DNA of 64,000 nucleotides from Costus lasius (GCA_027563935.2 CM050447.1:14104501-14168500), one strand, 5' to 3'; shown: positions 22,301-34,133, numbered from the stretch's first letter. The notes: a model not told the origin generated them from the letters alone. Made by a program: numbers and translations.

Positions 22301-25300
22301 GGTATGTGTGCTGAGCAAGAGCGGTAGCTCTCCGACAAGCGGTGAGTGTGAGAGACCCGCCCGTAACAGACATCGAGGGCGATGTCTACATTAGGCGGAG
22401 GAGAATTGTTTGGCCCCGGAATAGTGGGCCTAAGCCACACCAGCCCAAGCAAAGCCCAAACCCAGCCCAAATCCCACGACCCTAAATCGAAACACGGAGG
22501 CGGCACGCGGCTTTCGTCCGCATCAACAGCAATGTCTTAGCGGAGCTCGGACGTGAGGGCTCCGCCGGAAAACGCGGGCGGCAGCAACGGGGAAGCGTGG
22601 CAGCACAACCAGGGCTCGGCGACATTTTCGGACGACGTGGAAAGGGAGAGGCGGCGCGAGGATCTCGGACGCCCTAGTTCGGAGCGGGAGACACAGTCGC
22701 CAAAGGAAGCTTAGAGGCGGTGATCTACGTCGATAAAAGCCATGGACGAGTGGTCAGAAGGGATATCTTCGACCACCAGATCTGGGAACGGCGGGCGTAC
22801 AAGCTTCCATCTCATCACCGAGCTTAGAGAGAAGTCGAGAGGTGAGATTGAGTTCCGGCGCCAAGGGGCGACGGAAAGTGGAAGATCGAGTGATTGTAGT
22901 CGACGACGAGTGGGCCGTCGATGAGGGAGGGAATGTGGGGCGGTGACGAGGGTCGCCGGCAAGAGAGTTTTGTAGCTTCAGAAGATTCCAATAAAAGCTT
23001 TCTCTCCAACTCTCTTGTTTCCTCCTTCCTCGACACGAGTTCTGGCGGCGACTGTTTCCGGGTCGACGACGAGAAGGCGGAGGCGAGGCACAGGCAGTGC
23101 ACCCTTCTTCTCCAGCTACGGCTGTGAACACGAGCGCAGCGCGTGTTCGCGTGGCGAAGAAGACGAACGCCATGAGGGCGTTCGGTTCGAGAAGTCAACG
23201 GTCAATGGCGGAAATCGAATTCGAGTGTACGAATTTGAAATCAGATGGCTGACGTAGCGAAACCTAAATCCGAGCGGCGGAATTAATTTTGGCGGTTGAC
23301 GTCACGCGACGTCAGCGACCGGATTGAATTGGATTTGCGAGCGGCGCAGCGACGATGATTTTGACTTTGGTCAAAATTTGCGAGGAGAGAATTTGGGGCT
23401 GATGTCATGTCACGCTGACATCAGCATCAGAAGAAATCAAGCGGTGGTCAAAATCAAAGTTGACCAGAGGTATTATTTGATTTAGGGTTCCGATTTTCCA
23501 AATCAGGGTTAGGGTTTTCCGATCTTTTCGATTTGGGGGTGATTTTGCACCCAGAGATTAGGGATTTCACGCCGATCTAAAGGTCCATCGGAGAATCTTA
23601 AGGCCGGGGCGTGACTGGTCGGATCAGCCCTAAACCATTGTCTTAGGGTTGTCCGGTGGAACACCAGACGGCGTGAACTCCCTAGGATTAGGTTTTTCCC
23701 GGGTGCAAAATCACCCCCAATTTGAAAACCCTAACCCTAGCCATCTAAAATTGATCCCCAAATCAGAAATCCGGAAACCCTAATTTAGATTTACCTCTCG
23801 GGTCAACCTGGTCAAAATCACCGTTGATCGAATTAACTCCTTCGCGCCGAATTTCCGCTCGCCGATTAAATCGAATTCGATCAAATTTGTGTTGCTGACG
23901 TCGTGCTTGTGTCAGTGTCTCAAATTCGCTTCCGTGCAAATCAAATCCTGGATTTGATTTCCCAAAATCGGAATCGTCTTCAACCTTTGCTCGACGCCTA
24001 CTTCGCGTCGTCTCTTCTGTCGAGCGCCGCCTGCGCTTGGCACCTCGCTGGAGAGGGAGGCCGACAGGGAAGGGCACCGCCTTCCACTTTCCAGTCACCG
24101 CCTTCCACTTGCCGGTCACCGCCGATAGTCTGACAGCTGCCCGCTGTGGGAACTTGTCGTCGCCGAGATGCACGAAACAGGGGAAGCAAGGGATTGAAGA
24201 GGAATCCTCTTTTATTCCTGACAACGCTACAGAGCTTCACTCAAACCTCTCCAAATTCACCGACGACCCCTGTCGCCGACGCCCCCACTCCCTTCCCACG
24301 CCGGTGATCCACTGATCACTGGTTACATCTCTCGGAACTCACTCTTTCTCTCGCCGTAGGTGATGGTGGAGTCACGTCGTCGCTCCCTCCCTGTTGGATC
24401 CTCCTCTCGTCGCTGGCAAAGGGCTCTCGCCCTAGAGGGGGCGCCCTCCCCAACCCTCTCTCCGGACCTTTGTCCGATTGCTCCCTCAGGCCCTTCTTCC
24501 TCGTCGGTTTTTATAGGCAAGATACTGCTATTTCCACCGCTCGTACCGCGTCCCTTCCGCAAGTCCGATTCCTTCGCACGCCCAGCCGCGTCGACGGCAT
24601 CGTCCCTGTTCCTCCGCCGTGTTCTCCGCGAGCTCGCCGTCTTCGTCTGTTCCCTCGTCCAGAGCTGCGTCTGCGTCCGAGCTTCGCGGAGGAGACGTCG
24701 CCGCCGCGTCCAAGCCGTGCGGAGCAACGCACGAAGACACCGCAACGTCCCGATTTGTAGTCAACATCGGGTGTTGACCACTCGATTTCCTTAGATGAAC
24801 TCCGTTCTCATGAGTTGGGCGTGGGCTGGGTTTGCCCCTGGCCCAGTGGGCTCCGATCTGGACCGGGCTGAACAGGGTCTGACAATTCTCCCCCACCTGA
24901 TTTGAACATCATCCCCGATGTTCGTCGAGCGCCCTTCTGACACTATCATCGGAGCTCGCTGCTCTGGGAAGAGGTTTTGCATACCTCTCTTCGTCACCCT
25001 CCTAGTAACGGCATCAAAGCCTTCTGCTCTGGAAAGGGTCTCGCTAATCCCTCTTCATCTTCATCACCCTCCTGGTGATGGCATCGGAGCCTCCTGCTCC
25101 GGGAAGAGATCTTGTAGGTCTCTCGCCATTGTCCATTTCGCATGGACTCGGCACTCCGCCTGACTCAGAACAACAAGGCTCACGTCATAACGTGCCATAG
25201 TGCTCCGCCGAACTCAGTGCTATAAGGGTCACGTCAGTAATGCATCATCCATATAGATGCTCTGCTCAACCTGCAAGAACTGAGTTCACGTACTAGTGCA

Positions 25301-28300
25301 CTGAATCTTCAGCACTCCGCCTGACTTGGCACGACTGGGTTCACATCATAACGTGCTGCCCAACCCCTCGTGCCCCAGTCTACGTCATAGTGCGCTGGAA
25401 TTGTTCATGCTGAGCACCTGTGTCTGCTCCATCTCCGGTCATCCTGAACCACCATGTTGTTGAAGTCAACCTCATTAGATGAACTCCATTCTCACCCGAA
25501 GACGCTGCAACGTCCCGATTTGTGGTCAACATCGGGTGTTGACCACCTGATTTCCTTAGATCAACTCCGTTCTCATGAGTTGGGCGCGGGCTGGGTTTGC
25601 CCCTGGCCCAGTGGGCTCCGGTCTGGACCAGGCTGAACAGGGCCTGACACCTAGCATGCTCCCACATCCCTCATGACCTCAGGCAACTTCTTGAAGTCCT
25701 CTACCTTGTGACATGTCGACCAAAGCTTCCAAACAATCTGCAGTAGTGAATTCTAGGTTATATACCAGGGTTAGTAATCTTAGTATTTTATGTTTTAACT
25801 TTATTTTTTTTCCTTTTTGCAAATAACAATACTTTGTCATCATGAAAGTAATTTTTTTCCTTATATTAACTGACATTTTACAATTATAACCTTAATTTAT
25901 GAGAAGATGCTAGTTGCGACTCAATTGATAAAGATCTCTGATAATAATATCCTAAAATAAAATCGCATCTTCATCACTTGCCTTCTTGCACACAAAAAAA
26001 AAAAAAAATCAAATCTGCAGTGGGCTTTTATTTAGTATTTTTTTCTGACTGAATAATTGAATTCCTGAAGTGCAGGGATGGAGGGACTTTTTAGTCGATT
26101 CCCTTCTGCATCATCTGAATTTGAAGTGGGGAGATACGAGAGTGCTTTGCTATGTTTAGGTACCCTGCACAGTCATTTTGGTCATCCTAAGAAAGCTTTG
26201 GAGGTAAACCCTTTGGATGAAGCATTTTTTTCTTCGTTCTCTCTCTCTCTCAACATTCAAAAGGATAATTATTCATTCATCATTCGTTCTAGGGGTTACA
26301 GTCCTTATCTAAGACAATGAAATTCACCTAGTCAGCTGGGAAAATGAGAAGCTGGTTCAGACAATCTTGACTAATTAGCTAGATCTGCTAGTTTGAATTG
26401 TATGCATTGTTGCTAAATTATGCATTTAGATTCACCACCCTGTTTCCAGAATGTAGTTAATCTGGAATTCTGGATCAAATGGTGTACTTGATTTGTTCAG
26501 TATATTGCAGTGTACCAATGGCTGGATCCGACTTTTTAGATTACTTTTGTCATTTTACTACCATAAAGCTTTTTTCCTCTGAATATTAAACACTAATTAT
26601 GCAATATTTATGTGGCTTGTGATCACTGTCCACTCAAAGGTGGACTAAACTAGTAATCCTAGTAGTATATATGGCATCATAGAAATCATCATGCAAACAC
26701 CTAAGCTCATATCTCCTAATCACTCAATTTTATCTATTTTTTTTTCAGGCGCTAACTGAAGCAGTACGAGTTTCACAACAGGTATTCATGTGGTTGGTTT
26801 ACGTTGGGTTCATGATTGACATTCCTTTTTGCTTAACATTGAATCTTTTGTTGGGCAGCAATAGCATCACCCCTCTCACTCAAATTCGTCTTTGAATAAA
26901 TTTGCCATCTTTGTTTGTACAATGATTATGCTTTATTTATCTGTTTTGCAAATTGCATAAATCAACTGTTTTACACATCTTGTCTTCAAGAGCACAGGCC
27001 TTGCTCTTGGTTCGATTTATACCTTCTTGTTTCTTCAAATTTCAACCCCTTAATACATAATTAAAGGATCACACTTACATTGGAATTAAAGGCCAATGAA
27101 GGTATTGAATTTTTTTAATTACGGTCTATGAAGCTTCAAAGCATGAATTATATACAGGACATAGGTCGTTATTGCTATCAATTGCAATGCATCAAAAAAT
27201 ACAACTAAACTACAATATTCTGCTTTTCATAATTCTTTTGATAGCATGTTATTTGTGAACGAAAACTGAAAACAAGTGTCATGTTTCTTGGTGACTGGTT
27301 TCAAATATTAATCAAAACGAGTTTACCTGGTTTCGCAAGGTAAATTTGTTTGCATAAGACAGTAAGTTGTAAAGTAGCTGTTCTTCAGCATCGAATGTTT
27401 TCCTTGTGCGTTTATCTGTCTTGTTTCTCTTTGCATCACGTTCTTTCTAGAGATACTTTGCGGTGCTATTGTATCTGAATTTGTTATATTTTGCAGAACA
27501 ATGATGATGCATGCCTTGCTTACACCTTGTCCGCCATATGCAAGCTATTATCTGAAATAGGAATCTCGAATATTACTGGAATTATTGGTTCTCCGTATTC
27601 ACTGGGCACTACTACTGGTCTTGGTACGCCATTGTCAACGCAGCAACAATTACTTCTTCTTCTTAAAAAATCACTTGGGAGGGCTGACCATTTGAAGCTC
27701 ACAAATCTGTTATCCTTCAATCGTCTTGCCTTAGCCAAATTTGATCTTAAGGTCAGTTTAAATTAGTAGCAACTTTATTTCAGGTTTTGTCACTCTTATT
27801 ATCACATTTTCCCTTACCCACATCCATCAATATTAGCTTAGTTCATTGAGGTGCTAGGAGTCATGATATACGGAGTTGATAGTGAATATTTAAATGGACT
27901 AACAATGGAACCATTTGATAGTGAATGTGGAAACAGTACATAATGATTTCATGAATTTTTTCCCCTGCAAATATTCTGAGAGATTGGCCTGCAATGGAAG
28001 TCTTGAAAAAGAAAATTATATTGGAGAGGATGATGGGAAGCAGAATACCTCATATTTAGAAATTTGTTCTTTAGCAATCTATGTTACAAGAATAAGATCA
28101 AATATCGTAAAAGCAAGATTTGAAAAATCAATCCCTGGTCTCGGACCAGTATGCCAGGGTGGAACCGCTTTGCTACCCATTTTAGACTGGTACAAAACAA
28201 AAAAATTCGACCAAAATTTCTTGTGTCACTAATGTATGTGTATTTTTTCCCCAAATTTGGCGACTTTTAATATAAATGGAATTTTGCATAAAAAATTGTT

Positions 28301-31300
28301 GCACAAAACCTATTGCAAGCAATGATGCTAATATATGCACTAGGAAGGTGTACACAACCACCTTAACTGTTGGACCCTGACAAAATATGGACATCAGATC
28401 CGTTGATGCTTAAGAGTGCAAAGATACCATTGATTATATTGCTATAACATTTTCAAATGAATAAGTAAAACAATCGCATCCGGAAAAAAATTAGAGTACA
28501 ACGTTAAATTTGTTGAAGTTTCCAACAAAGATGTTTATACAGATCTAAGATTATTGAACTACAAAGATTATTTTTTAACGAACAAGAAACACATAACACT
28601 CATAAGGGTGTTCAGTATTGAACTACATTAGATTCTGCAATTCTAAACAACAAATGCATTGACAACATTAAATCTAACTATAAGATAAATGGCATTACAC
28701 CTTGTAGCACATGCTGGCATATCAAATCTGATCTTCTAACGTGACCTCTACCCAGTGCATAGTCTTGTGTCCAATAAGTCCCACTTGGAACTATCTTAGA
28801 ATCTGAGGGAAAAGATAAACGATGGATTCAGCATAATCATGCTGATGGGAAAACAAGGAAATATAAAGAATAACTCACACCAATTAGCAAGATAATCAGA
28901 GCAATTTTCCATTTAAAACTATAATTAAGAAAACACTCCGCCACCACTTGGTCCTTTTATATTTACAACTCCTTAGCACAAAATCATCTTGTCATATTTA
29001 ATTGGTAACTCTCCTAACTCATTAATCGGTGTTGTATCCAAGTTTCCAACATCTTGGTAGGTATATACTCGTCCTCATTGACATGCTTATATGTCACCCA
29101 ACCGTATAGTCTGTCCCAAAGACAATGTAGTCTACATCTCAATCTCACATCCAATTGACATCCCTGACCAATTATACAGCATGACACATCCATATTCTCA
29201 TTCTTTGTGTATAACCAATCCACATCTTCCGCCATTAGATAAACATTTGAGCAATCATCTGTTTTACCCTGGCAAACTGCTACATTATATTCTTTCACCG
29301 TCACAGCTTCAGATAATATACAACAAATAAATTCCTTTAATACATGCCATTTATTGAACTGTTCAAAAACAAAAACTACAATAGGTCTATAGCAACACAC
29401 ATTCATTGATTTAAAATTTTAAATATTTCTAATTGATTATTGTCCCTTTCAACTAGTAATCTTATTGCTATAACAATCACTTCAAATGTAAAGAGAAAGT
29501 TCTGCTTCATAAATTTTCATTTAAGCATTATAAGGAGCCTTTAAAATGCTAAATTAAGGTAAAAAACACTGGTAAGACCATACCTGCTTCAAATAACGCT
29601 TTTTAGGTTATAAATCCTTTAAGATCTAAAATTTCAGCCACTATTACTTTAAGGACTAGTTATTTTCCCAAGACAACAGCATTTTAATAATTGGAAACAG
29701 GGAAAAACATTATACATAATCCAAAGAATTAAAAACTGGATCCAAGCCCAACAAATCACACTTAACCAAGAAAAAGTGATATTCTTCTGCATGACCATGA
29801 AAACGATTAGATAAAAATTGTTTAATATTCTTTTTGTTACACGGTTTGAATTTGTTTTGCTTTAATTGGATTCTAGACAGAAGAAGGATTGGAATTATCA
29901 TTGATGGAAATTACATAGTTATTGTTTAATCTCCCCAGTCATTTCTTTTTTTATACATTATTCTGTAATATTATCCATCTTTTCTTTTCAGAGTTTGAAG
30001 TCTTAGAAATGGTTATCATGTGGATATTCAGGAACTTGAACTTTATGCCTTAGTTTCTGTAATACTCAAATGCTAAATTTGACCAGTTCAATGATTATGT
30101 CATAGTTTTACTTTCATTTATCTAAGAATTAATCACTTTCATACCAAAAAAAATATGCACATTTCTTATCTAAGCTTTTTTAAATGTGGGTGACATTTGC
30201 TCCTAACTATTATTATCTAAAGATTTTAGGCCCGTTATGTCATATATTGATAATCAGTTAACTTTTTCAGCATGTGAGAAAGCCTTTAGTTTCCTTTGGA
30301 CCCAAAGCTTCAATGAAGCTTAGAACGTGTCCAATTAGTGTTTGCAAGGTAAGAAGTCCAGTTTGTTTGCTTTTCTTAGAAAAGTTAAAATATTTTGCAC
30401 ATTCTGCTGATTGTCCTTTCTGCAGGAGCTACGTTTAAGTTCCCTCGTGCTGACTGAATTTGGAGCTGATGGGCTTCTGCAGCTAAATGATACCGGTGCT
30501 TTTAGCACTTCATGGCTTATGAACCTATCGTCTGATGGTAACTCATGGTTTAAGAAGTTAGGGAAGTCCAGGAGATCATCAATTAATGACTATGATGAAT
30601 TTCAGTTTCATGCACAGCCTAGCCCTATTCCTAGGTCTGTTTTGCAATTAGCGGGAGCATCATATTTGCTTAGAGCTACTTCATGGGAGCATTATGGCAG
30701 GTACTTCAAATATGGTCCTTAATATCATGGCGCAACTTAGATTGAGTTGATAAAAATAAAATAGATTAACTCAAAAGTCAAATACATTAGCATGTATCAT
30801 TTTTGTTGCGTGTATGATGTATCCAACAACCTTTTTTGAGTTTTGTAGATGCTAATTTCACCTTCCCTTGAGCCTTTAGGTTGCTTATCCTATTTTGATA
30901 TCAACTATGACAAGCGAATATCAAATGAGACCTTAAGCATGCATAGTGAAGAGCAAATTGCACAACATAGAAATGTTAAAAAAAAAAACAAATTAGACAT
31001 TCATAAAGGTCCCAAAGGAGGAAAGCACAGAACCTTTAGTTTTAAGACTTGATTTAATCCATCACTTGATAAAAAGAGATCTGGTAGTATGATTTTACAC
31101 AATACACATTTGTGGCGCATTGTTAACAATTATATAATCCGTATTTTCTGTGGCGATTTTCTCTTTCTGCATCTTTATTTGATAATTTTATCTTCCACTG
31201 TATGTTGTAGTCCTATGTAAATCTTGGTTCGTGTTAAAAGTGTAACCTTGTCTATCTCAAATTTGCACTAATTTCTTTTTTTAAATATTTACAGTGCTCC

Positions 31301-33752
31301 ATTAGTTCAAATGAATGCTTTAGTTTATGCAACTTGCTTTGCTGATTCTGCAAGGTAATTCCACGCTAGTAAGTTGTAATTTCATGGTCTCAGTATGTTT
31401 TAGTATAGTATAATCTTTGCTGTTCTGTGTACAAATTGCAAATACCTTGGATATTGAGAGTTTAGCTTGGTTTTGCTGTGACAGTTCACTGGAGTTATCA
31501 CTAGCGTATGTAAAGCTAATCCAGCATTTGAGTGTATTCAAAGGGTATACTGGTAATTATGCAGTCACTCTAAAATTTAATTTATGACTTCACTCTAAAT
31601 TGTTTTCATTTATTTCAAAATTTTGCAATGTATTAAATATTTAAATTATCCTGGTTTAAGTTAAAACTGGTTTCATTGGTTGGTTTAAATGATTTCACAA
31701 TCACTTAATTGGAGGTATTTTCTTAATGCCTGCGACATATCTCAGTTTGTTTTTGTTTTTTCCCATCCCAGAAGCTTTAAATTCACTCAAGCTTGCGGAG
31801 AAGAAATTTTTCTCTGTGTCGAACTCACGCATCCAACTACTGAAACTACAGTTGCTTCATGAACGCGCTTTACACAGGCATCTTCACTTCACTTCGCTTT
31901 TTTACTGTCTTGCAAATGTAAACACATTAGTCAAAAATTCCTCGGATATCTTTCTGACAATCACAAAGTGTTTGATCCAGGGGGAATCTGAAGGTTGCTC
32001 AACAAGTTTGTGATCAGTTTGGTGTTCTCGCTTCATCTGTCACTGGAGTGGATATGGAGCTTAAGACCGAAGCTAGTCTTCGGCATGCACGGACATTACT
32101 TGCAGCAAATCAATTTAGCCAGGTATTTCGTCTCACAATCTTACTTTTCAATTATTTACTGCTACCAAATATGTTATTGTAGTGAATCGCTTGGTTATTT
32201 TGTTGTAACCTGGAAAGAAGTTGTCCCTTGTATGCATGTCAGTAGAGTGTTGATTCATTTCAGGCAACTTTCAAGTCTGCTTCTTAGTTGCCAAAAAAAG
32301 CATTAGCATAATCACTCATTATTTGTTGTTAGTCCATATATGTATATGCACTTCTCTGTGGTTATATTCATATTTGGCTCAGCTCAATACATAGTTCACT
32401 ACGTTACTGAATCCAGGACACAAAAGGATTGCACCATCAGTTTCTTTGATAAATTCATTTTCTCCAATTTGAATGTTCTGTTCTAATTGGAATTAAAATA
32501 ATTTGATGAAATGCGTGATTTTCAACTTTTATTGTAAGTAGCCCATCATCGTTTCGTTATGGTTCCTCATCTTCAGATCCTCCCGTGTATAAGACAATTT
32601 AACAGTTGAGAGCCGTTAATAAAGAATTGGGCTTGATTCCAAACAACATTTTGATTGCGGCCTTTTTTTACTTTATAATATATTCTAACGGTAAGACTGG
32701 TAAATCTCCAAAGTTTTTCTAATTTCCAGGCAGCTGTTGTGGCAAGCAACCTGTTCAGCACATGCTACAAGTTCAATATGCAGGTCGAGAATGCCACTGT
32801 TCTTCTTTTGCTTGCCGAAATTCACAAGGTAAAAGATTAAGTCATGATCGGTACCAATTTTTTTGCTCAAACTTAGCGTGTATATTATTTATTATTATAC
32901 GTTTTTCAGAAAGCTGGTGATACTGTCCTGGGACTGCCTTACGTGTTAGCGAGTTTGTCATTTTGCAAGACATTTCATTTGGATCTACTTGAAGCATCTG
33001 CTACCGTGACACTTGCTGAACTATGGCTCTCCCTCGGATCAAACCATGCTAAGAAGGCTTTACACCTCATACATCTAGCTCTTCCCATGATTCTTGGTCA
33101 TGGTGGGCTGGAGCTGCGTGCACGTGCCAATATTGCACTAGCAAAATGTCTTCTATCTGACCCAAGCTTTTCAAGTAAGTCATTAGTAATTCTTTAACTT
33201 GCGGATAATCATATTCATCTGCGCCATTACTAATTAGGCTCGATAGTATATGCATTTACTTTCATTTAAAATGTAGTGGGACCAACAATCGTATTCTGAC
33301 TGTTAGCTTATCTCTGTCTATAAATCTTCATTCAGTTTCTGAGGACCCTGATTCTGTTCTGGACCCTCTTAGTCAAGCTTCCGAAGAACTGCAAATTTTG
33401 GAGGTGTGCTGTGTGATTTTTTTTGCTTATCTGGCAATATTTCCTATTTGATTTTATAAGATAGTAGTCTAATTGGGTTATTTTACTCGAGTTCATTCGA
33501 GGGCTTTTCAAGCAGTGCCATCCTTTGCTTATTGATAATAAGTATTATCAGACTTTGCATTTCTGGTTTACAAGGCTCAGTCGTCTTTTTTATTATTTTT
33601 TTCAGTATCATGAAATGGCTGCAGAGGCATTCTATTTAATGGCCATCATATATGACAAACTTGGGAGGTTAGGCGGAAGGGAAAATGCGGCTTCCTCTTT
33701 TAGAGAGCATATGATGGCTCTTGAAAATCCTCAAGATGAAAACAACTTATGA
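10312..33752 (+). CDS. APC5: Anaphase-promoting complex subunit 5 (twenty exons)
   Basis: Exons: 10312-10503, 11543-11696, 11817-11938, 13833-14064, 14590-14758, 15051-15129, 15259-15344, 26071-26203, 26749-26781, 27497-27751, 30271-30348, 30426-30700, 31295-31354, 31485-31552, 31772-31877, 31981-32122, 32730-32828, 32910-33174, 33336-33403, 33606-33752. They sum to 2763 nt, 920 codons plus TGA, and every join is in phase. The N-terminus has the plant APC5 block ITPHKIAVC; the middle has the TPR-like stretch GRYESALLCLGTLHSHFGHP; the C-terminal half is strongly conserved (LLAANQFSQAA, ASATVTLAELWL, HGGLELRARA, ending ALENPQD). APC5 is a TPR scaffold of the APC/C ubiquitin ligase that triggers anaphase. 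Odd points: a 10.7-kb intron 7 full of transposons, a non-canonical GC donor at exon 15, and a duplicated exon 6 acceptor region. Arabidopsis APC5 has a similar length. Confidence 0.95.
10700..11525 (+). repeat. Four tandem copies of a ~208-bp unit in APC5 intron 1
   Basis: The landmark GAGTTAAT recurs at about 10723, 10930, 11138 and 11349. Each unit continues through a 'CGCCAACAATG' block (reduced in the last copy), 'GCAGAAATTCATTTGTT', 'CCTGGTTTCA' and 'TTATTGCAGCTCTTCCTTCT'. Copies differ by substitutions and small indels, so the array is not new. The last unit runs to within about 25 bp of exon 2. Confidence 0.9.
11939..13832 (+). other. APC5 intron 3, no gene seen
   Basis: AT-rich intronic DNA with poly-T tracts, bounded by GAG|GT and TTTTTTAG|GGGG. 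No transposon ends or coding homology were recognised in it. Confidence 0.6.
14884..15109 (+). repeat. 113-bp tandem duplication covering the APC5 exon 6 acceptor and most of exon 6
   Basis: Copy 1 (14884-14996) and copy 2 (14997-15109) are about 93% identical. Both contain a pyrimidine-rich tract, a CCAG|GAATGCC acceptor and the codons NANLFP(S/L)NSFMATLKQLQNL. Only copy 2 goes on to the conserved APELHQ and a GTAAGT donor. Copy 1 has no donor and would read CTT GGT TGA, a stop, if retained. Confidence 0.93.
16253..16427 (+). repeat. 5' LTR of the TRIM
   Basis: It begins TGTTAGAATATG and ends TTCTAACT, directly before the tRNA-Met primer site. Confidence 0.9.
17240..17465 (+). repeat. Minisatellite-like repeat inside the TRIM
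   Basis: The motif ACGACGCCTTACGTCGC recurs about seven times at irregular spacing of roughly 25-45 bp, with substitutions. It contains the ACGT core repeatedly and can form short hairpins. Confidence 0.75.
17560..17735 (+). repeat. 3' LTR of the TRIM
   Basis: It matches the 5' LTR at about 95%, begins TATTAGAATATG (TG mutated to TA) and ends TTCTAACT before the GTTTA duplication. Confidence 0.9.
18642..18801. mobile_element. Tourist/PIF-Harbinger-like MITE
   Basis: 160 bp with terminal inverted repeats: GGGTCTATTTGGCCCCGCTAC at the left and its near complement GTAGCGGGGCCAAACAGGCCC at the right. It is flanked by TTA on both sides (18639-18641 and 18802-18804), the target duplication of the Harbinger superfamily. 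No coding capacity. Confidence 0.88.
19267..19623. mobile_element. Candidate hAT-like MITE, cut at its right end by an LTR insertion
   Basis: AT-rich, 357 bp, between TAGTGGTGA and TCACCCCTA, which are inverted repeats with one mismatch. The following LTR composite was inserted exactly at the last bases (CCTAG). The 8-bp duplication is not clear (GCCTAAAC versus GCATGCTC after removing the insertion). Confidence 0.45.
19625..20835 (+). repeat. 5' LTR of element A
   Basis: 1211 bp. It contains several TGACGTCA and TGACGTYA motifs near 20520-20645 and ends five bases short of the invariant PBS core. Confidence 0.85.
20896..22327 (+). pseudogene. Degenerate gag of element A
   Basis: The open part (20896-21453) starts in a Gln-rich coiled-coil-like stretch and runs into a retrotransposon-gag domain (KVRIPEPTMFGG, LSNFLWDMEQYF, KVCTIYLFDDAKLLW). 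It then breaks by frameshift near 21440-21460. A CX2CX4HX4C knuckle, CFLCKGPHRMRDC, lies at 21893-21931 in another frame. No protease follows. It is not translatable as one protein. Confidence 0.82.
22407..23615 (+). repeat. 3' LTR of element A
   Basis: It starts TGTTTGGC after the purine tract and ends GTGAC, missing the final A. It abuts element B, which runs the other way. Confidence 0.85.
23616..24884 (-). repeat. 3' LTR of element B
   Basis: Its minus-strand start is TGTCAGACCC at 24884. The U5 end at 23616 lacks the terminal TGTCAC-type bases seen in its relatives at 38253 and 45686, so about 15 bp were lost at the A/B junction. Confidence 0.8.
23616..25649 (-). mobile_element. LTR retrotransposon B, opposed to A, truncated
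   Basis: Read on the minus strand, the 3' LTR is 24884 to 23616, preceded by the purine tract CAGGTGGGGGAGAAT (24899-24885). About 600 bp of internal remnant (24900-25496) has no recognised coding sequence. A partial second LTR (25649 to about 25497) repeats the first 150 or so bases of the 3' LTR and starts TGTCAGGCCC. The right flank is CCTAG at 25650-25654, equal to the left flank of element A. The LTRs are related to, but clearly different from, those of A. Confidence 0.8.
27752..30270 (+). other. APC5 intron 10 (2.5 kb), no gene seen
   Basis: AT-rich, bounded by AAG|GTCAGT and TTTTTCAG|CATGTG. No transposon termini were identified. Near 28120-28200 there is a degenerate GGTCTCGGACCAGT block like the one at 19160-19210. 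Confidence 0.6.
31878..31980 (+). other. APC5 intron 15 with a GC donor
   Basis: The junction CACAG|GCATCT ... GATCCAG|GGGGAAT is the only one that gives the conserved ALHRGNLKVAQ reading. A GT-AG alternative (donor 31918, acceptor 31993) also keeps the frame but replaces GNLK by 13 non-conserved residues. Confidence 0.7.
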
Positions 33753-34133
33753 ACTCGTGGGGCTTAGGTGATGAAACTGCTCCAACTAACTACTTGCAAT
33801 TGGCGTGTACAGTCACCCCAGCATCGGTAACTGGCAATAGCGTTCCTAGTACCAAAATGCATAAAACTTTGGTCCACCGTCGAAAATTTTCTGGCCAATT
33901 TTGCATTATTGTTTGTACAATCAATATATGCTGTTTCTCATGGCTGATTAATTATCTTAAATAGCGTTGGTAGAGGGCTGATTGGAATGTTGCATGAACA
34001 AGTATGCCATGTAGCATATCTTCCATAGGGGATAAATATTGTACTTTTTAGCAGCTGCTATCGACCTCTTCAATGCTGGAATTTTCATCTGGTTTTTCAA
34101 TATCTTGGGAGTTTTCTTTCGCTATAGATTTTG
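33753..34133 (+). other. APC5 3' flank
   Basis: The presumed 3' UTR and terminator of APC5. It ends at a palindromic MITE. No other gene. Confidence 0.5.

Larger units (their letters stand above)
19625..23615 (+). mobile_element. LTR retrotransposon A, gag only (deleted derivative)
   Basis: The 5' LTR is 19625-20835 (starts TGTTAGGC, ends TGTGACA), the PBS TGGTATCAGAGCC is at 20838-20850, a degenerate gag follows, a purine tract GGCGGAGGAGAAT precedes the 3' LTR, and the 3' LTR is 22407-23615. The two LTRs are clearly homologous but diverged by roughly 10%, so the insertion is old. No protease, RT, RNase H or integrase is present: the pol region is missing. The gag type and purine tract suggest Ty3/gypsy. 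Left flank is CCTAG at 19620-19624; the matching CCTAG lies at 25650-25654, beyond the opposed element B. Confidence 0.86.
15345..26070 (+). other. APC5 intron 7 (10.7 kb), built from nested transposons
   Basis: The donor follows GATTACAG at 15344 and the acceptor is CCTGAAG|TGCAGGG at 26070; together they restore the frame (AG|T = Ser). Inside are a TRIM (16253-17735), a Tourist-like MITE (18642-18801), a hAT-like MITE (19267-19623) and an opposed LTR-retrotransposon pair (19625-25649). The spacers 15345-16247, 17741-18641, 18802-19266 and 25655-26070 hold nothing I recognise apart from a GC-rich stretch at 18890-19230. Confidence 0.85.

Noticed and set aside
24323..24794. Long open frames inside the LTR of element B
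   Set aside because: GC-rich LTR sequence open on both strands, with no homology.
28115..28210. GGTCTCGGACCAGT block repeated near 14840 and 19160
   Set aside because: The shared sequence is short and degenerate; no element ends could be defined.
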